In this document: positions 51,506 to 61,807 of the stretch, in pieces
Position numbering within the stretch: position 1 is the first letter of the stretch
How the letters are laid out: each line of letters opens with the position of its first letter
Source of the DNA: Aromatoleum bremense
GTDB taxonomy: Bacteria > Pseudomonadota > Gammaproteobacteria > Burkholderiales > Rhodocyclaceae
NCBI RefSeq assembly: GCF_017894365.1
Contig: NZ_CP059467.1
Location: 2,728,001 to 2,792,000 of the forward strand
Direction: 5' to 3'
Length of the DNA: 64,000 nt
Position numbers and translations under genes: made by a program
Notes under the pieces: model-generated
What the model saw: the letters and a program-made list of their open reading frames with translations, nothing else
Databases searched by the model: none
What the model was told of the DNA's origin: nothing

Positions 51506-52906
51506 TCAGTCGCTGTTCAGGTCGATCGCGACATCGGCGAGGAAGTCGTTGGCTGTAGCGATCGCAGCGTCGTCGAGTTCTCCGGCAGAGGCTTTCAGTT
51601 CGAGCAGGCCGAGGACGAATTCGGCGTTGGCGCGGGCACGGTTCTGGCGGGCCTCGAACAGCTGCTGGCGGGCGTTGAGGACGTCGATGAAGCTGCGCGT
51701 GCCGGCCCGCAGACCTTTTTCGGTGCCGACGAGCGCGGCGGCGGCGGAGTCTTCGGCGCGGGCGAGGGCCTGGACGCGCTGGCTGGCGGCCTTGAGGCCC
51801 TCGACGGCACGCGCGCTGCGCAGGGTGATCTGTTCGACGGTGGCGTCGAGTTCGGCTTGGGCGCGTTCGAGCCGGGCCGCTGCCTGGCGGGTGGAGGCGG
51901 TGACGTAGCCGCCGGCGAACAGCGGAATGTTGGCCTGGAAGCCCCACAGATTAGTGTGGGTGCGGGTGCCCAAGGTGCTGATCGAATCGCTTTCGGCGAG
52001 TTGGCGCTGGGCGATGAAATCCAGCGTGGGGTAGTGGCCGGCGCGCTGCAGGCGGGTTTCGTCGCGGGCAAGGTCGACGGCGAGGCGGGCAGCAGCGATT
52101 TCGGGATTGCCGGCGAGGGCGGCCTCGCGCCAGTCGTCGATGCGGTTGGACAGGCTGCCCAGTACGAGGCGGTCGGCGTCGATGGTGCGGATGGCGTCGA
52201 CTGGCTCGCCGATCGCGGCTTCGAGCGTGCGGCGTGCGGCGTCGATGCCGTGCCGGGCTTCGATGAGCTTGACGCGGGCACTGTCGAGACGGGCTTCGGC
52301 GTCGAGTACGTCGGTGCGCGTGGCGGTGCCGGCGGTCAGCCCGCGGGTGGCCGATTCGAGCAGGCCTTCGAGGGCGGAAACTTCGGCGCGAGCGAATTGG
52401 GCAACGGCGTCGGCGAGCAGGCAGTTGAGGTAGCTTTCGCCGACGCTCAGGATGAGGCTGTCATGCGCGAGTTCGACCTGTCTGCCGGCATGTTCGACGC
52501 GGGTATCGGCCTGGCGATACTTGATCCAGCTGTCGTAACGGACGAGCGGCTGGCGCAGCGTGACCGAGTAGTTACTGCTGACGTAGTCGCTGTCACGGCT
52601 GGTATTTTGCCCCAGCGCGTTCGTCTGCGTGATGTCGGCGCGGTTATCGGTGCGCGAACCGCTGGCCGAGAGTTGCGGTAGCAGGCCGGCGCGGGCGCGC
52701 GGGATTTCCTGCTGCATGGCGGCGTACTCGGCGCGAGCGGCGCGGTACTTGGCCTCGGCAAGCAGGGCGCGATCGACCGCGGTGCGCAGATCGAGCGTGG
52801 TGGCGTGAGCGAGACCGGCACCGGAGCACAGTCCCGCCGCGGCGAGCAGGGACAGCAGGCGGCGCAAGCGCGGCCGCGCTGCGATCCGGGAGAGCGTCGG
52901 GCGCAT
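51506..52906 (-). CDS. TolC-family outer membrane channel of the type I secretion system
   Basis: 466 residues with a signal peptide ending near LAHA. Two outer membrane efflux repeats of long helices follow (ALLAEAKYRAARAEYAAMQQ; LRQPLVRYDSWIKYRQADTR; WGFQANIPLFAGGYVTASTR). The C-terminal GLRAGTRSFIDVLNARQQLF is a TolC hallmark. It forms the outer channel and periplasmic tunnel joining the HlyD adaptor encoded just upstream (gap 2 bases). Last gene of the secretion operon. Confidence 0.93.
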   Translation of the reverse strand: MRPTLSRIAARPRLRRLLSLLAAAGLCSGAGLAHATTLDLRTAVDRALLAEAKYRAARAEYAAMQQEIPRARAGLLPQLSASGSRTDNRADITQTNALGQNTSRDSDYVSSNYSVTLRQPLVRYDSWIKYRQADTRVEHAGRQVELAHDSLILSVGESYLNCLLADAVAQFARAEVSALEGLLESATRGLTAGTATRTDVLDAEARLDSARVKLIEARHGIDAARRTLEAAIGEPVDAIRTIDADRLVLGSLSNRIDDWREAALAGNPEIAAARLAVDLARDETRLQRAGHYPTLDFIAQRQLAESDSISTLGTRTHTNLWGFQANIPLFAGGYVTASTRQAAARLERAQAELDATVEQITLRSARAVEGLKAASQRVQALARAEDSAAAALVGTEKGLRAGTRSFIDVLNARQQLFEARQNRARANAEFVLGLLELKASAGELDDAAIATANDFLADVAIDLNSD

Positions 52907-52908
52907 GG

Positions 52909-54291
52909 TCAGTATTCAGTCATCGCCGATGACGCGCGGCGGATCAGCGGCCGTACCAGGTAGTCGAGCAGGCTGCGCTCGCCAGTCTTGATGACGGCCT
53001 CGGCCGACATGCCCGGGACGAGGACTTTCCCCTCGAGGTGCTTCATCGTTTCCGGCAGGACTTCGATACGGCCGAGGAAGTAGGGCTCATGGGTGGCGGG
53101 ATCGGTGAGGCGGTCGGCGGAAATCGAGGTGAGCCGCCCTTCGGTCACCAGCTGGGGCGCATCCTGGAAGGCGTGAAAACGGACGTCCGCGATCAGTCCG
53201 GGATGAACGCTATCGACGAGATGGGGTGGAATGCGCACCTCGAGCATCATCTTCTCGTCGGCGGGAACGATGTCCATGGCCTTGCCGCCGGGCGGGATGA
53301 CGGCCCCGACGGACTGCACCTGCAAGCCGACGACGGAACCCGTGACCGGTGCCACCAGGCGGGTGCGGAGGAGGTCGGACTGGACGGCGCCGAGACGTTC
53401 CTTATACGCCGGTGCGTCACGCGAGATGTCGGCCAGTTCGGCGTCGACGCGCTGGCGAAAGTCGTTTACCCGGGCCTCGCGGCGTGATGTCGTCTCGGCC
53501 ACGCTGCTGCGGTTGGCGGCAATGCCGGCTTCGAGGTCGGCAATCTGGGAAAAGACATCGGCGGCGAGACGCTCTTCCTCGAGCAGGCGATTGCGCGGCA
53601 GGTAACCTTCGGCAGCGAGACCGCGGCTACCGGCGAGCTGTTCCTCGATGAGACGGTATTGTGCGCGACGCCCGGCAAGACGGGCTTCAAGGCCGGCGCG
53701 CTGGGACACGAGCGACGAGACGCCATTGTCGATGGCGCGCAGCTCGGCTTGCAATGCGTTACGGCGGCTGACGAAAAGCTGTTCCTGCATCAACATTTTC
53801 TGCCGGGCGCTGCCGTCTTGCGCGGCGGCCTCCTTCAGCTCGGCCGGAAACGCTATCTTGTTCGCGCCTTCCCGTTCGGCCTCGAGCCTCGCTTTGAGTG
53901 CGAGAGCTCCGTGATGCTGGGCCTTGACTGCTTCGAATTCCGCACGCAGGCGTGAGTCATCCAGTTCGATCAGAATCTCTCCGGCCTGCACACGCTGTGC
54001 TTCACTGACGAAAACCCGGCGAACGATGCCGCCGCCAAGATGCTGGACGGGCTTGCGCTGGGACTCAACGACAATGGCGCCTTGCGCCGGCACGCCCTCG
54101 TCGAGCGGCGCGAAGGCGGCCCACAGCAGGAAACCTCCCAGTCCCAGGACGAGAAAAGCAATGCCGAGCCGCATCGGGCGGGCGGGATCGCCGGAAAGGT
54201 CAAGGCCGTCTGTCGAAGCCTCCAGAGCGCGGGAACCATCATCTTCCGATGCCGTGGACGCTTTTCCGCGACGCAAAAACTGAAGCAGCAT
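52909..54291 (-). CDS. HlyD-family periplasmic adaptor of type I secretion
   Basis: 460 residues. A single membrane helix (LGIAFLVLGLGGFLLWAAFA, residues ~42-63) precedes a biotinyl-lipoyl half motif and long coiled coils (~100-290). The second half of the lipoyl motif and a beta-barrel region end in FLGRIEVLPETMKHLEGKVL and PGMSAEAVIKTGERSLLDYL. The C-terminal signature is that of PrtE/HlyD. It links the ABC exporter to TolC. It begins 30 bases after the exporter gene. Confidence 0.93.
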   Translation of the reverse strand: MLLQFLRRGKASTASEDDGSRALEASTDGLDLSGDPARPMRLGIAFLVLGLGGFLLWAAFAPLDEGVPAQGAIVVESQRKPVQHLGGGIVRRVFVSEAQRVQAGEILIELDDSRLRAEFEAVKAQHHGALALKARLEAEREGANKIAFPAELKEAAAQDGSARQKMLMQEQLFVSRRNALQAELRAIDNGVSSLVSQRAGLEARLAGRRAQYRLIEEQLAGSRGLAAEGYLPRNRLLEEERLAADVFSQIADLEAGIAANRSSVAETTSRREARVNDFRQRVDAELADISRDAPAYKERLGAVQSDLLRTRLVAPVTGSVVGLQVQSVGAVIPPGGKAMDIVPADEKMMLEVRIPPHLVDSVHPGLIADVRFHAFQDAPQLVTEGRLTSISADRLTDPATHEPYFLGRIEVLPETMKHLEGKVLVPGMSAEAVIKTGERSLLDYLVRPLIRRASSAMTEY

Positions 54292-54321
54292 TGAATCGAA
54301 TATCCTGAATGAGCGCGGCGG

Positions 54322-56076
54322 TCAGGCCGCCGCGGGCTGGGCGGCGGGCGTGACGGCGGACTTCTGGGCAAGAGCGCCCTGTTGCGCCTGCTGGGCCGCC
54401 TGGTTGAGCGCAGCCAGAACCTCATTGCGCGGACCATAGGCCTGGACCGCCCCGTCGCGCAGTACGAGCAGCAGATCGACCGCGGACAGCACGTTGGTGC
54501 GGTGGGTGATGACGAGCACGGTCTTGCCTTCTGCCTTGAGCTGGTTGATGGCTGCGACCAGCGCAAGCTCGCCGACATCGTCGAGGTTGGAGTTGGGTTC
54601 GTCGAGTACAACGACCGCCGGATCGCCGTACATCGCGCGCGCCAGGCCGACGCGTTGGCGCTGCCCCCCGGAGAGCACACTGCCGCCCGCGCCGATCGGG
54701 GTGTCGTAGCCCTTGGGCAGGCGCAGGATCATCTCGTGCACCCCCGCGCGCTGGGCGGCGCGCACCACGGCGTCGGCATCGAGCTCACCGAACCGGCTGA
54801 TGTTCTCGGCCACCGTGCCGTCGAACAGTTCGACATCCTGCGGCAGGTATCCGATCCAGGGGCCGAGCTCCTCCTTGTTCCAGGTGTACACATCGGCGCC
54901 ATCGAGGCGCACCTTGCCGCTTGCGACGGGCCACACGCCAACGAGCAGGCGAGCCAGCGTGGATTTGCCCGAGCCCGACGGCCCGACGACGCCGACAACC
55001 TTGCCCTTGGGAATCGCGAAGCTGGCACCGCGCAGAATGGGCGCATTGGCGCCGGGAGCGCCAGCGATGACGTTTTCGACACGATACTCGCCCTGGGGGG
55101 GCGGCAGACTCATGCCCGCCGGGGCTGGGCCGAACTCGCCCAGCAGCCTGGCGAGCCGATCATAGGCGGAGCGCGTGGCAACGAGCTGCTTCCAGGTTCC
55201 GATCGCGAGTTCAACCGGTGCGAGCGCCCGTCCCATGAGGATGGAGGCGGCGATCATGGTGCCTGCCGTGATGCTACCTTCGATGACCAGCAGGGCGCCC
55301 GCGCCGAGAATCAGCGACTGGACCGAGACCCGGGTGAAACGGGTGCACGCCGAGATGATGCCGGCGCGGTCGCTGGCGAGGGTCTGCAATCCCAGCATCT
55401 TGCCGTGCAGCGCGTACCAGCGCTTGCGTAGTGCGGGGAACATTCCCATCGCTTCGACCACTTCCGCATTGCGGAAGCTGTTGGTGGCGAACTGGTTGGC
55501 GGTGATGCCAGCAGCATTGGCGGCGGCGAGCGGCTGCCGGGTGGCCTTCTCGGTCACGTAGGTCAGCAGGAGCAGCAGCAGGCCGCCGCCGAGCGACACC
55601 AGGCCGAGCAGCGGGTGCATCAGGAAGATCACGATGAGGAAGATCGGCGTCCACGGGGCATCGAAGAAGGCGAACAGGCCGTTGCCGGTCAGAAACTGGC
55701 GGACGTTGGTCAGGTCGGACAGGGCCTGACCAGCGTTGGCGCCGCTCTGCCGCAGATTGAGCCGGAAAGACGAGGACAGCACGCGCTGGTTGAGATCGGC
55801 GTCGAGCCGCAAGCCGGCCTGCACGAGCAGCTTCGATCGCAGCCATTCCAGCCCCGCCATCAAGGCATACAGTACGAGAATGATCAGGGTGAGCATCAGC
55901 AACGTGGTTTCGTTGCGGCTGGCCAGCACTCGGTCATACACCTGCAGCATGTATATCGCCGGGACCAGCATGAGGGCATTGATGAAGAAGCTGAAGACGC
56001 CCGCGGTAACGAAAAACCGCCTGAGACCCCCGAGAATCTGGGCCAGCTCGTCGCCAGCCGGTTTAGACGGTTTCAT
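54322..56076 (-). CDS. Type I secretion ABC exporter (PrtD family)
   Basis: 584 residues; a membrane domain of about six helices (1-310) is fused to an ATPase (~330-560). Walker A GPSGSGKSTLARL, signature LSGGQRQRVGLARAMYGDP and VVVLDEPNSNLDD are present. There is no N-terminal peptidase or CLD domain, which places it with PrtD/LapB-like exporters for RTX proteins with C-terminal signals. The only obvious RTX substrate in the window is the protein at 35330-39520. First gene of the minus-strand operon, divergent from gmd. Confidence 0.95.
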   Translation of the reverse strand: MKPSKPAGDELAQILGGLRRFFVTAGVFSFFINALMLVPAIYMLQVYDRVLASRNETTLLMLTLIILVLYALMAGLEWLRSKLLVQAGLRLDADLNQRVLSSSFRLNLRQSGANAGQALSDLTNVRQFLTGNGLFAFFDAPWTPIFLIVIFLMHPLLGLVSLGGGLLLLLLTYVTEKATRQPLAAANAAGITANQFATNSFRNAEVVEAMGMFPALRKRWYALHGKMLGLQTLASDRAGIISACTRFTRVSVQSLILGAGALLVIEGSITAGTMIAASILMGRALAPVELAIGTWKQLVATRSAYDRLARLLGEFGPAPAGMSLPPPQGEYRVENVIAGAPGANAPILRGASFAIPKGKVVGVVGPSGSGKSTLARLLVGVWPVASGKVRLDGADVYTWNKEELGPWIGYLPQDVELFDGTVAENISRFGELDADAVVRAAQRAGVHEMILRLPKGYDTPIGAGGSVLSGGQRQRVGLARAMYGDPAVVVLDEPNSNLDDVGELALVAAINQLKAEGKTVLVITHRTNVLSAVDLLLVLRDGAVQAYGPRNEVLAALNQAAQQAQQGALAQKSAVTPAAQPAAA

Positions 56077-56121
56077 GCACCTTCACCCTTCAAGTAAGCG
56101 CGCGAGTCTAGCAGGTTTCAT

Positions 56122-56140
56122 TCTGATGCAGTGCATCAGA
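56122..56140. promoter_or_regulatory. Perfect 19-base palindrome, operator candidate
   Basis: TCTGATGCAGTGCATCAGA, 9-base arms around one central base, 46 bases upstream of the exporter start in the divergent gap with gmd. The symmetry suits a dimeric regulator; no T run follows, so it is unlikely to be a terminator. Confidence 0.5.
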
Positions 56141-56288
56141 GCCGGCATGAGATAATTAAACGTTTTTTAGTTTTTCAGCATGGCGGGTGGCCGACGTGCC
56201 GCGCCGTGCAATGACCGTGGCTTCGCCCTGTCGTTGTGCAAACATTGGGGGCTGGCGGGTGGGGAAGGTTTTTTCGGATAAGGAATGA

Positions 56289-57329
<1,041 letters not shown>

Positions 57330-57401
57330 CGCTCCTCGCGGGCTGCCAGCGCTGCGATGACGCGATGAAGGGGGCTATTCGGCTATTGGTGGGGGCAAAG
57401 A

Positions 57402-58286
57402 ATGCGCGTTTTGGTGACCGGTATTCAGGGATTTACTGGCCGTTACGTACGGAGTGAGTTCGAAGCTGCCGGATGGCAAGTTTTCGGCACTGGAGTCCAT
57501 GAAGACCCGGGTGACGGGCAGTATCGGCGGGTGGACCTCGCGGATCTGGCCGGATTGCGCGACGTGATCAGCGAACTGAGGCCCGATGCGGTTGTGCATC
57601 TCGCGGGGATCGCTTTCGTCGGACATGGCGACGCCGATGCCTTTTATCGGGTAAATCTGATAGGGACGCATAACCTGCTGGCGGCCCTTGCCGCTTCGGG
57701 TGTGCGGCCGGACTGCGTGCTCTTGGCGAGCAGCGCCAATGTGTATGGGAATGCGACGGAAGGGCTGCTGGCCGAGTCGAGTCCGCCCAACCCCGCCAAC
57801 GATTACGCGGTGAGCAAGCTGGCGATGGAGTTCATGGCGCGTCTATGGATGAACAAGCTGCCGATCGTCATCGTACGGCCGTTCAATTACACGGGGGCCG
57901 GTCAGGCGGATTCGTTTCTGTTACCGAAGATCGTCGCGCACTTTCGTCGCCGTGCAGAAGTCATCGAGTTGGGAAATCTGGATGTGTGGCGCGATTTCTC
58001 GGATGTGCGCGCGGTTGTCCATGCTTATCGGCGACTCATCGAGCTGCGGCCGGCAGGGGAAATCGTGAACATATGTTCCGGTCGCAGCTATTCGCTGCGG
58101 GAAGTGCTGGCAATGGCGGAGAAGATTTCCGGACACCGGATTCGCGTGACGGTGAATCCTGCCTTTGTTCGCGCGAACGAGGTGAAGACCTTGTGCGGGG
58201 ATCTGTCGAAGTTGCGCTCCCTGATCGGGGCATGGGAGACGCCGCCGCTCGACGAAACGCTTCGCTGGATGCTGGATGCTCACTGA
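57402..58286 (+). CDS. rmd: GDP-6-deoxy-D-mannose (GDP-D-rhamnose) reductase
   Basis: 294 residues. An extended SDR with VTGIQGFTGRYVRSEFEAAG, the active-site SSANVYGNA and Tyr/Lys in NDYAVSKLAMEFMA, plus VRPFNYTGAGQADSFLLPKI as in Rmd. It reduces the Gmd product to GDP-D-rhamnose. The pairing with gmd makes Rmd more likely than the epimerase/reductase of the fucose route. It begins 72 bases after gmd. Confidence 0.92.
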   Translation: MRVLVTGIQGFTGRYVRSEFEAAGWQVFGTGVHEDPGDGQYRRVDLADLAGLRDVISELRPDAVVHLAGIAFVGHGDADAFYRVNLIGTHNLLAALAASGVRPDCVLLASSANVYGNATEGLLAESSPPNPANDYAVSKLAMEFMARLWMNKLPIVIVRPFNYTGAGQADSFLLPKIVAHFRRRAEVIELGNLDVWRDFSDVRAVVHAYRRLIELRPAGEIVNICSGRSYSLREVLAMAEKISGHRIRVTVNPAFVRANEVKTLCGDLSKLRSLIGAWETPPLDETLRWMLDAH

Positions 58287-58290
58287 GGCG

Positions 58291-59412
58291 ATGCGAATCG
58301 GCTTCGGTGTCACCGCGCTCGCAAACGGGATGGATGGGAACGGCGTAGATGGTATTGGCAACGTCACGCGCGAGCTGATGCTGCGCCTCGCCCGGCAGTC
58401 CGACTTGAATATCGTGCCGTATGTTTACGCTGAGCAGCCGCCGGCGTCGATGCCGAATGCGTCGGGTGTCGGCAGGTTCGGGCCACAGGCGTTGTTCGCG
58501 CTGGCGGCGGGACGCCCGTTTCCGGAAATGCAGAGGCGGCTGTGCGAACGGGTCGACCTGGTGCATGCGACTGATCATTTCGTCCCGCGATTGCGCGACG
58601 TCCCGGTGCTGGCGACGCTGATGGACGCAATTCCGCTGGCGCATCCCGAATGGGTGTCCTATCGCTTCAAGCGGCTGAAAAACGAGTTGTGGCGTCGCAG
58701 CGTGCGATGGGCGGACCATCTCGTAACGATTTCGGACTTTTCCCGCCAGGAGATCGTGCGCTGGTTCGGGGTAGCGGAAGAGCGTGTGAGCGTGGTGCCG
58801 CTCGGTGTGGACGGTCGCTGGTTTGAGCGCCCTACGGCGGAAGCCCGTGACCGGGTGCGTCGGGCGTATTGCTTGCCCGACCGGTTTTTCGTCTTCATCG
58901 GAACGCTGCAGCCGCGCAAGAATCTCGAACTCCTGATCGCCGCGCATGGCGCGTTGCCGATTGGGACGCGGCACGAGTTGCCGCTGATCGTGATCGGACG
59001 GAACGGCTGGGGCTGCAACGCCTTGGTAGCACGCTTGCGTGCCGGCGAGCATGCGCAGGTGCGCTGGCTGGAGTATGTTGCGGACGAGGACTTGCCGGCA
59101 TTGCTCGGCCTGGCGAGTGTGATGGTGTTTCCCTCGCTGTACGAGGGCTTCGGCTTGCCGGTGCTCGAGGCTTTTGCGGCAGGCGTGCCGGTGATCGCGT
59201 CGACAGCGTCCGCAGTGCCGGAGGTCGCGGGGGACGCGGCGCTGCTGGTGGACTCCTTCGCGGTCACGGACTGGCGTGACGCGATGCTGGCTTTGGCCGG
59301 CGCCTCCTCGCTGAGCAATACCCTCCGGGAGCGGGGGAGGCTGCGAGCGCGGACGTTTTCGTGGGAGCAGACTGCATCGGGGATGCGAGCGATCTACGAG
59401 CGGATGCTGTAA
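58291..59412 (+). CDS. Glycosyltransferase family 4
   Basis: About 373 residues. The GT-B pattern starts MRIGFGVTALANGMDGNGVD; motifs include FVFIGTLQPRKNLELLIAAH and the EX7E region PSLYEGFGLPVLEAFAAGVP. It probably transfers a mannose or rhamnose residue using the GDP-sugar from the two preceding enzymes. ATG 58276, overlapping the rmd end, is an alternative start; family alignment favours 58291. There is no clear terminator, and a pseudogene on the other strand abuts the 3' end. Confidence 0.88.
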   Translation: MRIGFGVTALANGMDGNGVDGIGNVTRELMLRLARQSDLNIVPYVYAEQPPASMPNASGVGRFGPQALFALAAGRPFPEMQRRLCERVDLVHATDHFVPRLRDVPVLATLMDAIPLAHPEWVSYRFKRLKNELWRRSVRWADHLVTISDFSRQEIVRWFGVAEERVSVVPLGVDGRWFERPTAEARDRVRRAYCLPDRFFVFIGTLQPRKNLELLIAAHGALPIGTRHELPLIVIGRNGWGCNALVARLRAGEHAQVRWLEYVADEDLPALLGLASVMVFPSLYEGFGLPVLEAFAAGVPVIASTASAVPEVAGDAALLVDSFAVTDWRDAMLALAGASSLSNTLRERGRLRARTFSWEQTASGMRAIYERML

Positions 59413-59766
59413 GCGGGCGTCCCAGGAAAAGTCTGGCGTATTTGCCGCCCGCCTTGTTCATGGGCAGCAGCATCGGCAAGTCGGCGGTGTTGAGGCCCGA
59501 CGCCCACCTGGGTCCGCCGTACACCCAAGCGCCGGCCCGCAGATAACCCTTGATCACTGGGCGGTGCTTCGACGGGCAGATCGCCGCGCAGGTGGTCCAG
59601 AGGAAGCGGGCAGCGCGGGAAGACGTGGTATTCGAGTGGCGATGCGTGCTGATCCTTGAGCCGAGGGCCCGCCGTGCGCTTCCAAGATTTCGGTTTCGCA
59701 GCTCGCGAGCCCGACCTGGAGCCTGCGATCTGTACGGGCAGCGGGTTGTTGCAGTGCCTGGAGCAT
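59413..59766 (-). pseudogene. Relic of an OlsB-like (GNAT, ornithine-lipid type) acyltransferase
   Basis: On the minus strand the region starts with LQVGLASCETEILEA, like the OlsB N-terminus. A different frame then has LEYHVFPRCPLPLDHLRGDL, and a third has IKGYLRAGAWVYGGPRWASG, NTADLPMLLPMNKAGGKYAR and LFLG, like the C-terminus. The central acetyltransferase core is deleted and the frame is broken at least twice. It fills the gap before the HIT gene. Confidence 0.72.
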
Positions 59767-59880
59767 GACGTCTGACCTCGTTGGTAGCGGTGACGCCATT
59801 CTCGAAACGCCGCGTTGCGGCACCGTGATCTGGCCGTTACGATGCGGTGACAACAAGTCCCGCCAACCCGAGGAGAAAGC

Positions 59881-60291
59881 ATGGAAACCTGTGTGTTCTG
59901 CCGTATCGCCAAAGGCGAGTTGCCGGCGTCGAAGATATTCGAAGACGACTCGACGCTCGCCTTCATGGACCTGCAGTCGGTCAATCCCGGCCATGCGCTG
60001 GTGGTCGTGAAGCCGCATCGCGCCAACATCTACGAACTCGACGACGATCTGGCGTCGGCGGTGTTCCGGACGGCGGCACGGGTGGCGCGGGCGGTCAAGA
60101 AGGCGTACGGCTGCGAGGGTGTGACGCTGTTCCAGGCGAACGAGTTGGCCGGGGCGCAGACGGTGTTCCATTTCCACATCCACGTGCTGCCGCGCTGGGA
60201 AGGCGACGGGCTGGCGCTGGCGTGGCCGGCGAAGAATCCGCCGCGCGAGGCGCTCGAGGAGATGGCGGCAAAGCTGCGCGCGGTGATCTGA
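59881..60291 (+). CDS. HIT family nucleotide hydrolase/transferase
   Basis: 136 residues with GAGGAGAAAGC before the ATG. N-terminal CVFCRIAKGELPASKIFED and the HIT motif HFHIHVLPRW near residue 100 define the family (Hint/HinT-like branch). Members cleave nucleotide phosphoramidates or dinucleotide polyphosphates in the cytoplasm. The N-terminal CxxC start suggests metal binding as in Hit-type proteins. Housekeeping type; no clear link with the surface genes. Confidence 0.93.
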   Translation: METCVFCRIAKGELPASKIFEDDSTLAFMDLQSVNPGHALVVVKPHRANIYELDDDLASAVFRTAARVARAVKKAYGCEGVTLFQANELAGAQTVFHFHIHVLPRWEGDGLALAWPAKNPPREALEEMAAKLRAVI

Positions 60292-60377
60292 GCGCGCGCT
60301 GTTGCCGTGTGTGTGCGTCCGCGGGCGGGTGAGTAAGAGTTCTATAATGGCCGCCTTTTCCGTCCGGTAGGTGTGCC

Positions 60378-61313
60378 ATGTCCATTCTCGTCTGCGGCTC
60401 CGTCGCCTACGACACGATCATGGTCTTTCATGATCGTTTCAAGAGCCACATTCTCCCCGAACAGATCCACATCCTGAACGTGTCGTTCCTCGTGCCCGAC
60501 ATGCGGCGGGAGTTCGGCGGCTGCGCGGGCAACATCGCCTATAACCTCAAGCTGCTCGGCGCCGATCCGCTGATCATGGCGACGGTCGGCGACGATGCGG
60601 GACCGTACCGGGAACGGCTGCGCAAGCTCGGCCTGCGCGAGGACCACGTGACGCACGTGCCCGACACATTCACCGCGCAGGCCTTCATCACGACGGATCT
60701 GGACGACAACCAGATCACCGCGTTCCATCCGGGGGCGATGAATCATTCGCACCTGAACCGCGTGCAGGACGCCGCGGGCGTGAAGCTCGGCATCGTGTCT
60801 CCGGACGGGCGCGACGGCATGCTGAACCACGCGTCGCAGTTCGCCGAGGCGGGGATTCCGTTCGTGTTCGACCCCGGGCAGGGGATGCCGCTGTTTTCCG
60901 GCGGCGAGCTGCTGGAATGCCTGAAACTGGCTCGTTACTGCACGGTCAACGACTACGAGGCGAAGTTGCTGAGCGAGAAGACCGGGCGCACGCTCGCCGA
61001 ACTCGCCGAAGAGGTTGAAGCGCTGGTCGTGACGCTCGGGCCGGAAGGCTCGCAGATCTACGCGGAAGGCCGGTGCATCGCGATTCCCTGTGTCGCGCCC
61101 GACCAGCTGGTCGATCCGACCGGCTGCGGCGACGCGTATCGCGCGGGTTTCCTTTACGGCATTGCGAACAGCTACGACTGGTGGCGGACGGGGCGGCTCG
61201 CGTCGGTGATGGGGGCGATCAAGATTGGGCACCGCGGCGGGCAGAACCATGCGCCCGCGCGCAACGACATTGCCGAACGGTATGCAGCAGCATTTGGAGA
61301 GGCGTTATGGTGA
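60378..61313 (+). CDS. PfkB-family carbohydrate (adenosine kinase-like) kinase
   Basis: 311 residues. N-terminal ribokinase-fold start SILVCGSVAYDTIMVF, then FGGCAGNIAYNLKLLGADP and the C-terminal PfkB signature DPTGCGDAYRAGFLYG with catalytic Asp. It phosphorylates a sugar or nucleoside; the GGCAGN loop resembles adenosine kinase-like members, but the substrate cannot be assigned. A TATAAT box at 60343-60348, 30 bases before the start, may be its -10 element (no good -35). The next gene starts inside its end. Confidence 0.9.
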   Translation: MSILVCGSVAYDTIMVFHDRFKSHILPEQIHILNVSFLVPDMRREFGGCAGNIAYNLKLLGADPLIMATVGDDAGPYRERLRKLGLREDHVTHVPDTFTAQAFITTDLDDNQITAFHPGAMNHSHLNRVQDAAGVKLGIVSPDGRDGMLNHASQFAEAGIPFVFDPGQGMPLFSGGELLECLKLARYCTVNDYEAKLLSEKTGRTLAELAEEVEALVVTLGPEGSQIYAEGRCIAIPCVAPDQLVDPTGCGDAYRAGFLYGIANSYDWWRTGRLASVMGAIKIGHRGGQNHAPARNDIAERYAAAFGEALW

Positions 61314-61807
61314 GCGGGATGAGGGTGAATGGCAGTAAAACTCGCAGTAAAACGCAACGGCTCGCGCTGGTCGCGGCATTGGTCGCGGCGCTCGGCGTGA
61401 CGGGTTGCGCGTCCGGCCTCGGCGGTGACGCTTACGAGCGCGGCGAGGCGCGGCGCACGATGGTCGTCCAGTACGGCACTGTCGAAGCGGTGCGCGCAGT
61501 GAAGCTCGAAGGCACGAAGACGCCAGTGGGACCGCTGGCCGGTGCGGCGGTCGGCGGGATAGCAGGCAGCGGCGTCGGCGGCGGGCGCGGACAGGCGATC
61601 GCGACGGTGATCGGTGCGGTGGCGGGCGGTCTGGCGGGCGCTGCGGTAGAGGAAGGCGCGACGCGCCAGCCGGGCGTCGAAGTCACCGTGCGGCTCGAGA
61701 ACGGCCAGGTGCTTGCGGTGGTGCAGGAGGACGGCGGCGAGAACTTCCGCATCGGCGAACGCGTTCGCCTGGTGCGGGACGCGGGCACGACGCGGGTCAC
61801 GCGCTGA
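61307..61807 (+). CDS. Glycine-zipper outer membrane lipoprotein (SlyB/17 kDa antigen-like)
   Basis: 166 residues from ATG 61307, overlapping the kinase stop, with GGAGAGG upstream. The signal peptide ends in lipobox VTGC (Cys34). A glycine zipper (PLAGAAVGGIAGSGVGGG, then AGGLAGAAVEEG) makes a membrane-inserting hairpin. The C-terminal domain is VEVTVRLENGQVLAVVQE and FRIGERVRLVRD, as in SlyB. Role: envelope integrity, inferred from family. Confidence 0.9.
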   Translation: MVSGMRVNGSKTRSKTQRLALVAALVAALGVTGCASGLGGDAYERGEARRTMVVQYGTVEAVRAVKLEGTKTPVGPLAGAAVGGIAGSGVGGGRGQAIATVIGAVAGGLAGAAVEEGATRQPGVEVTVRLENGQVLAVVQEDGGENFRIGERVRLVRDAGTTRVTR

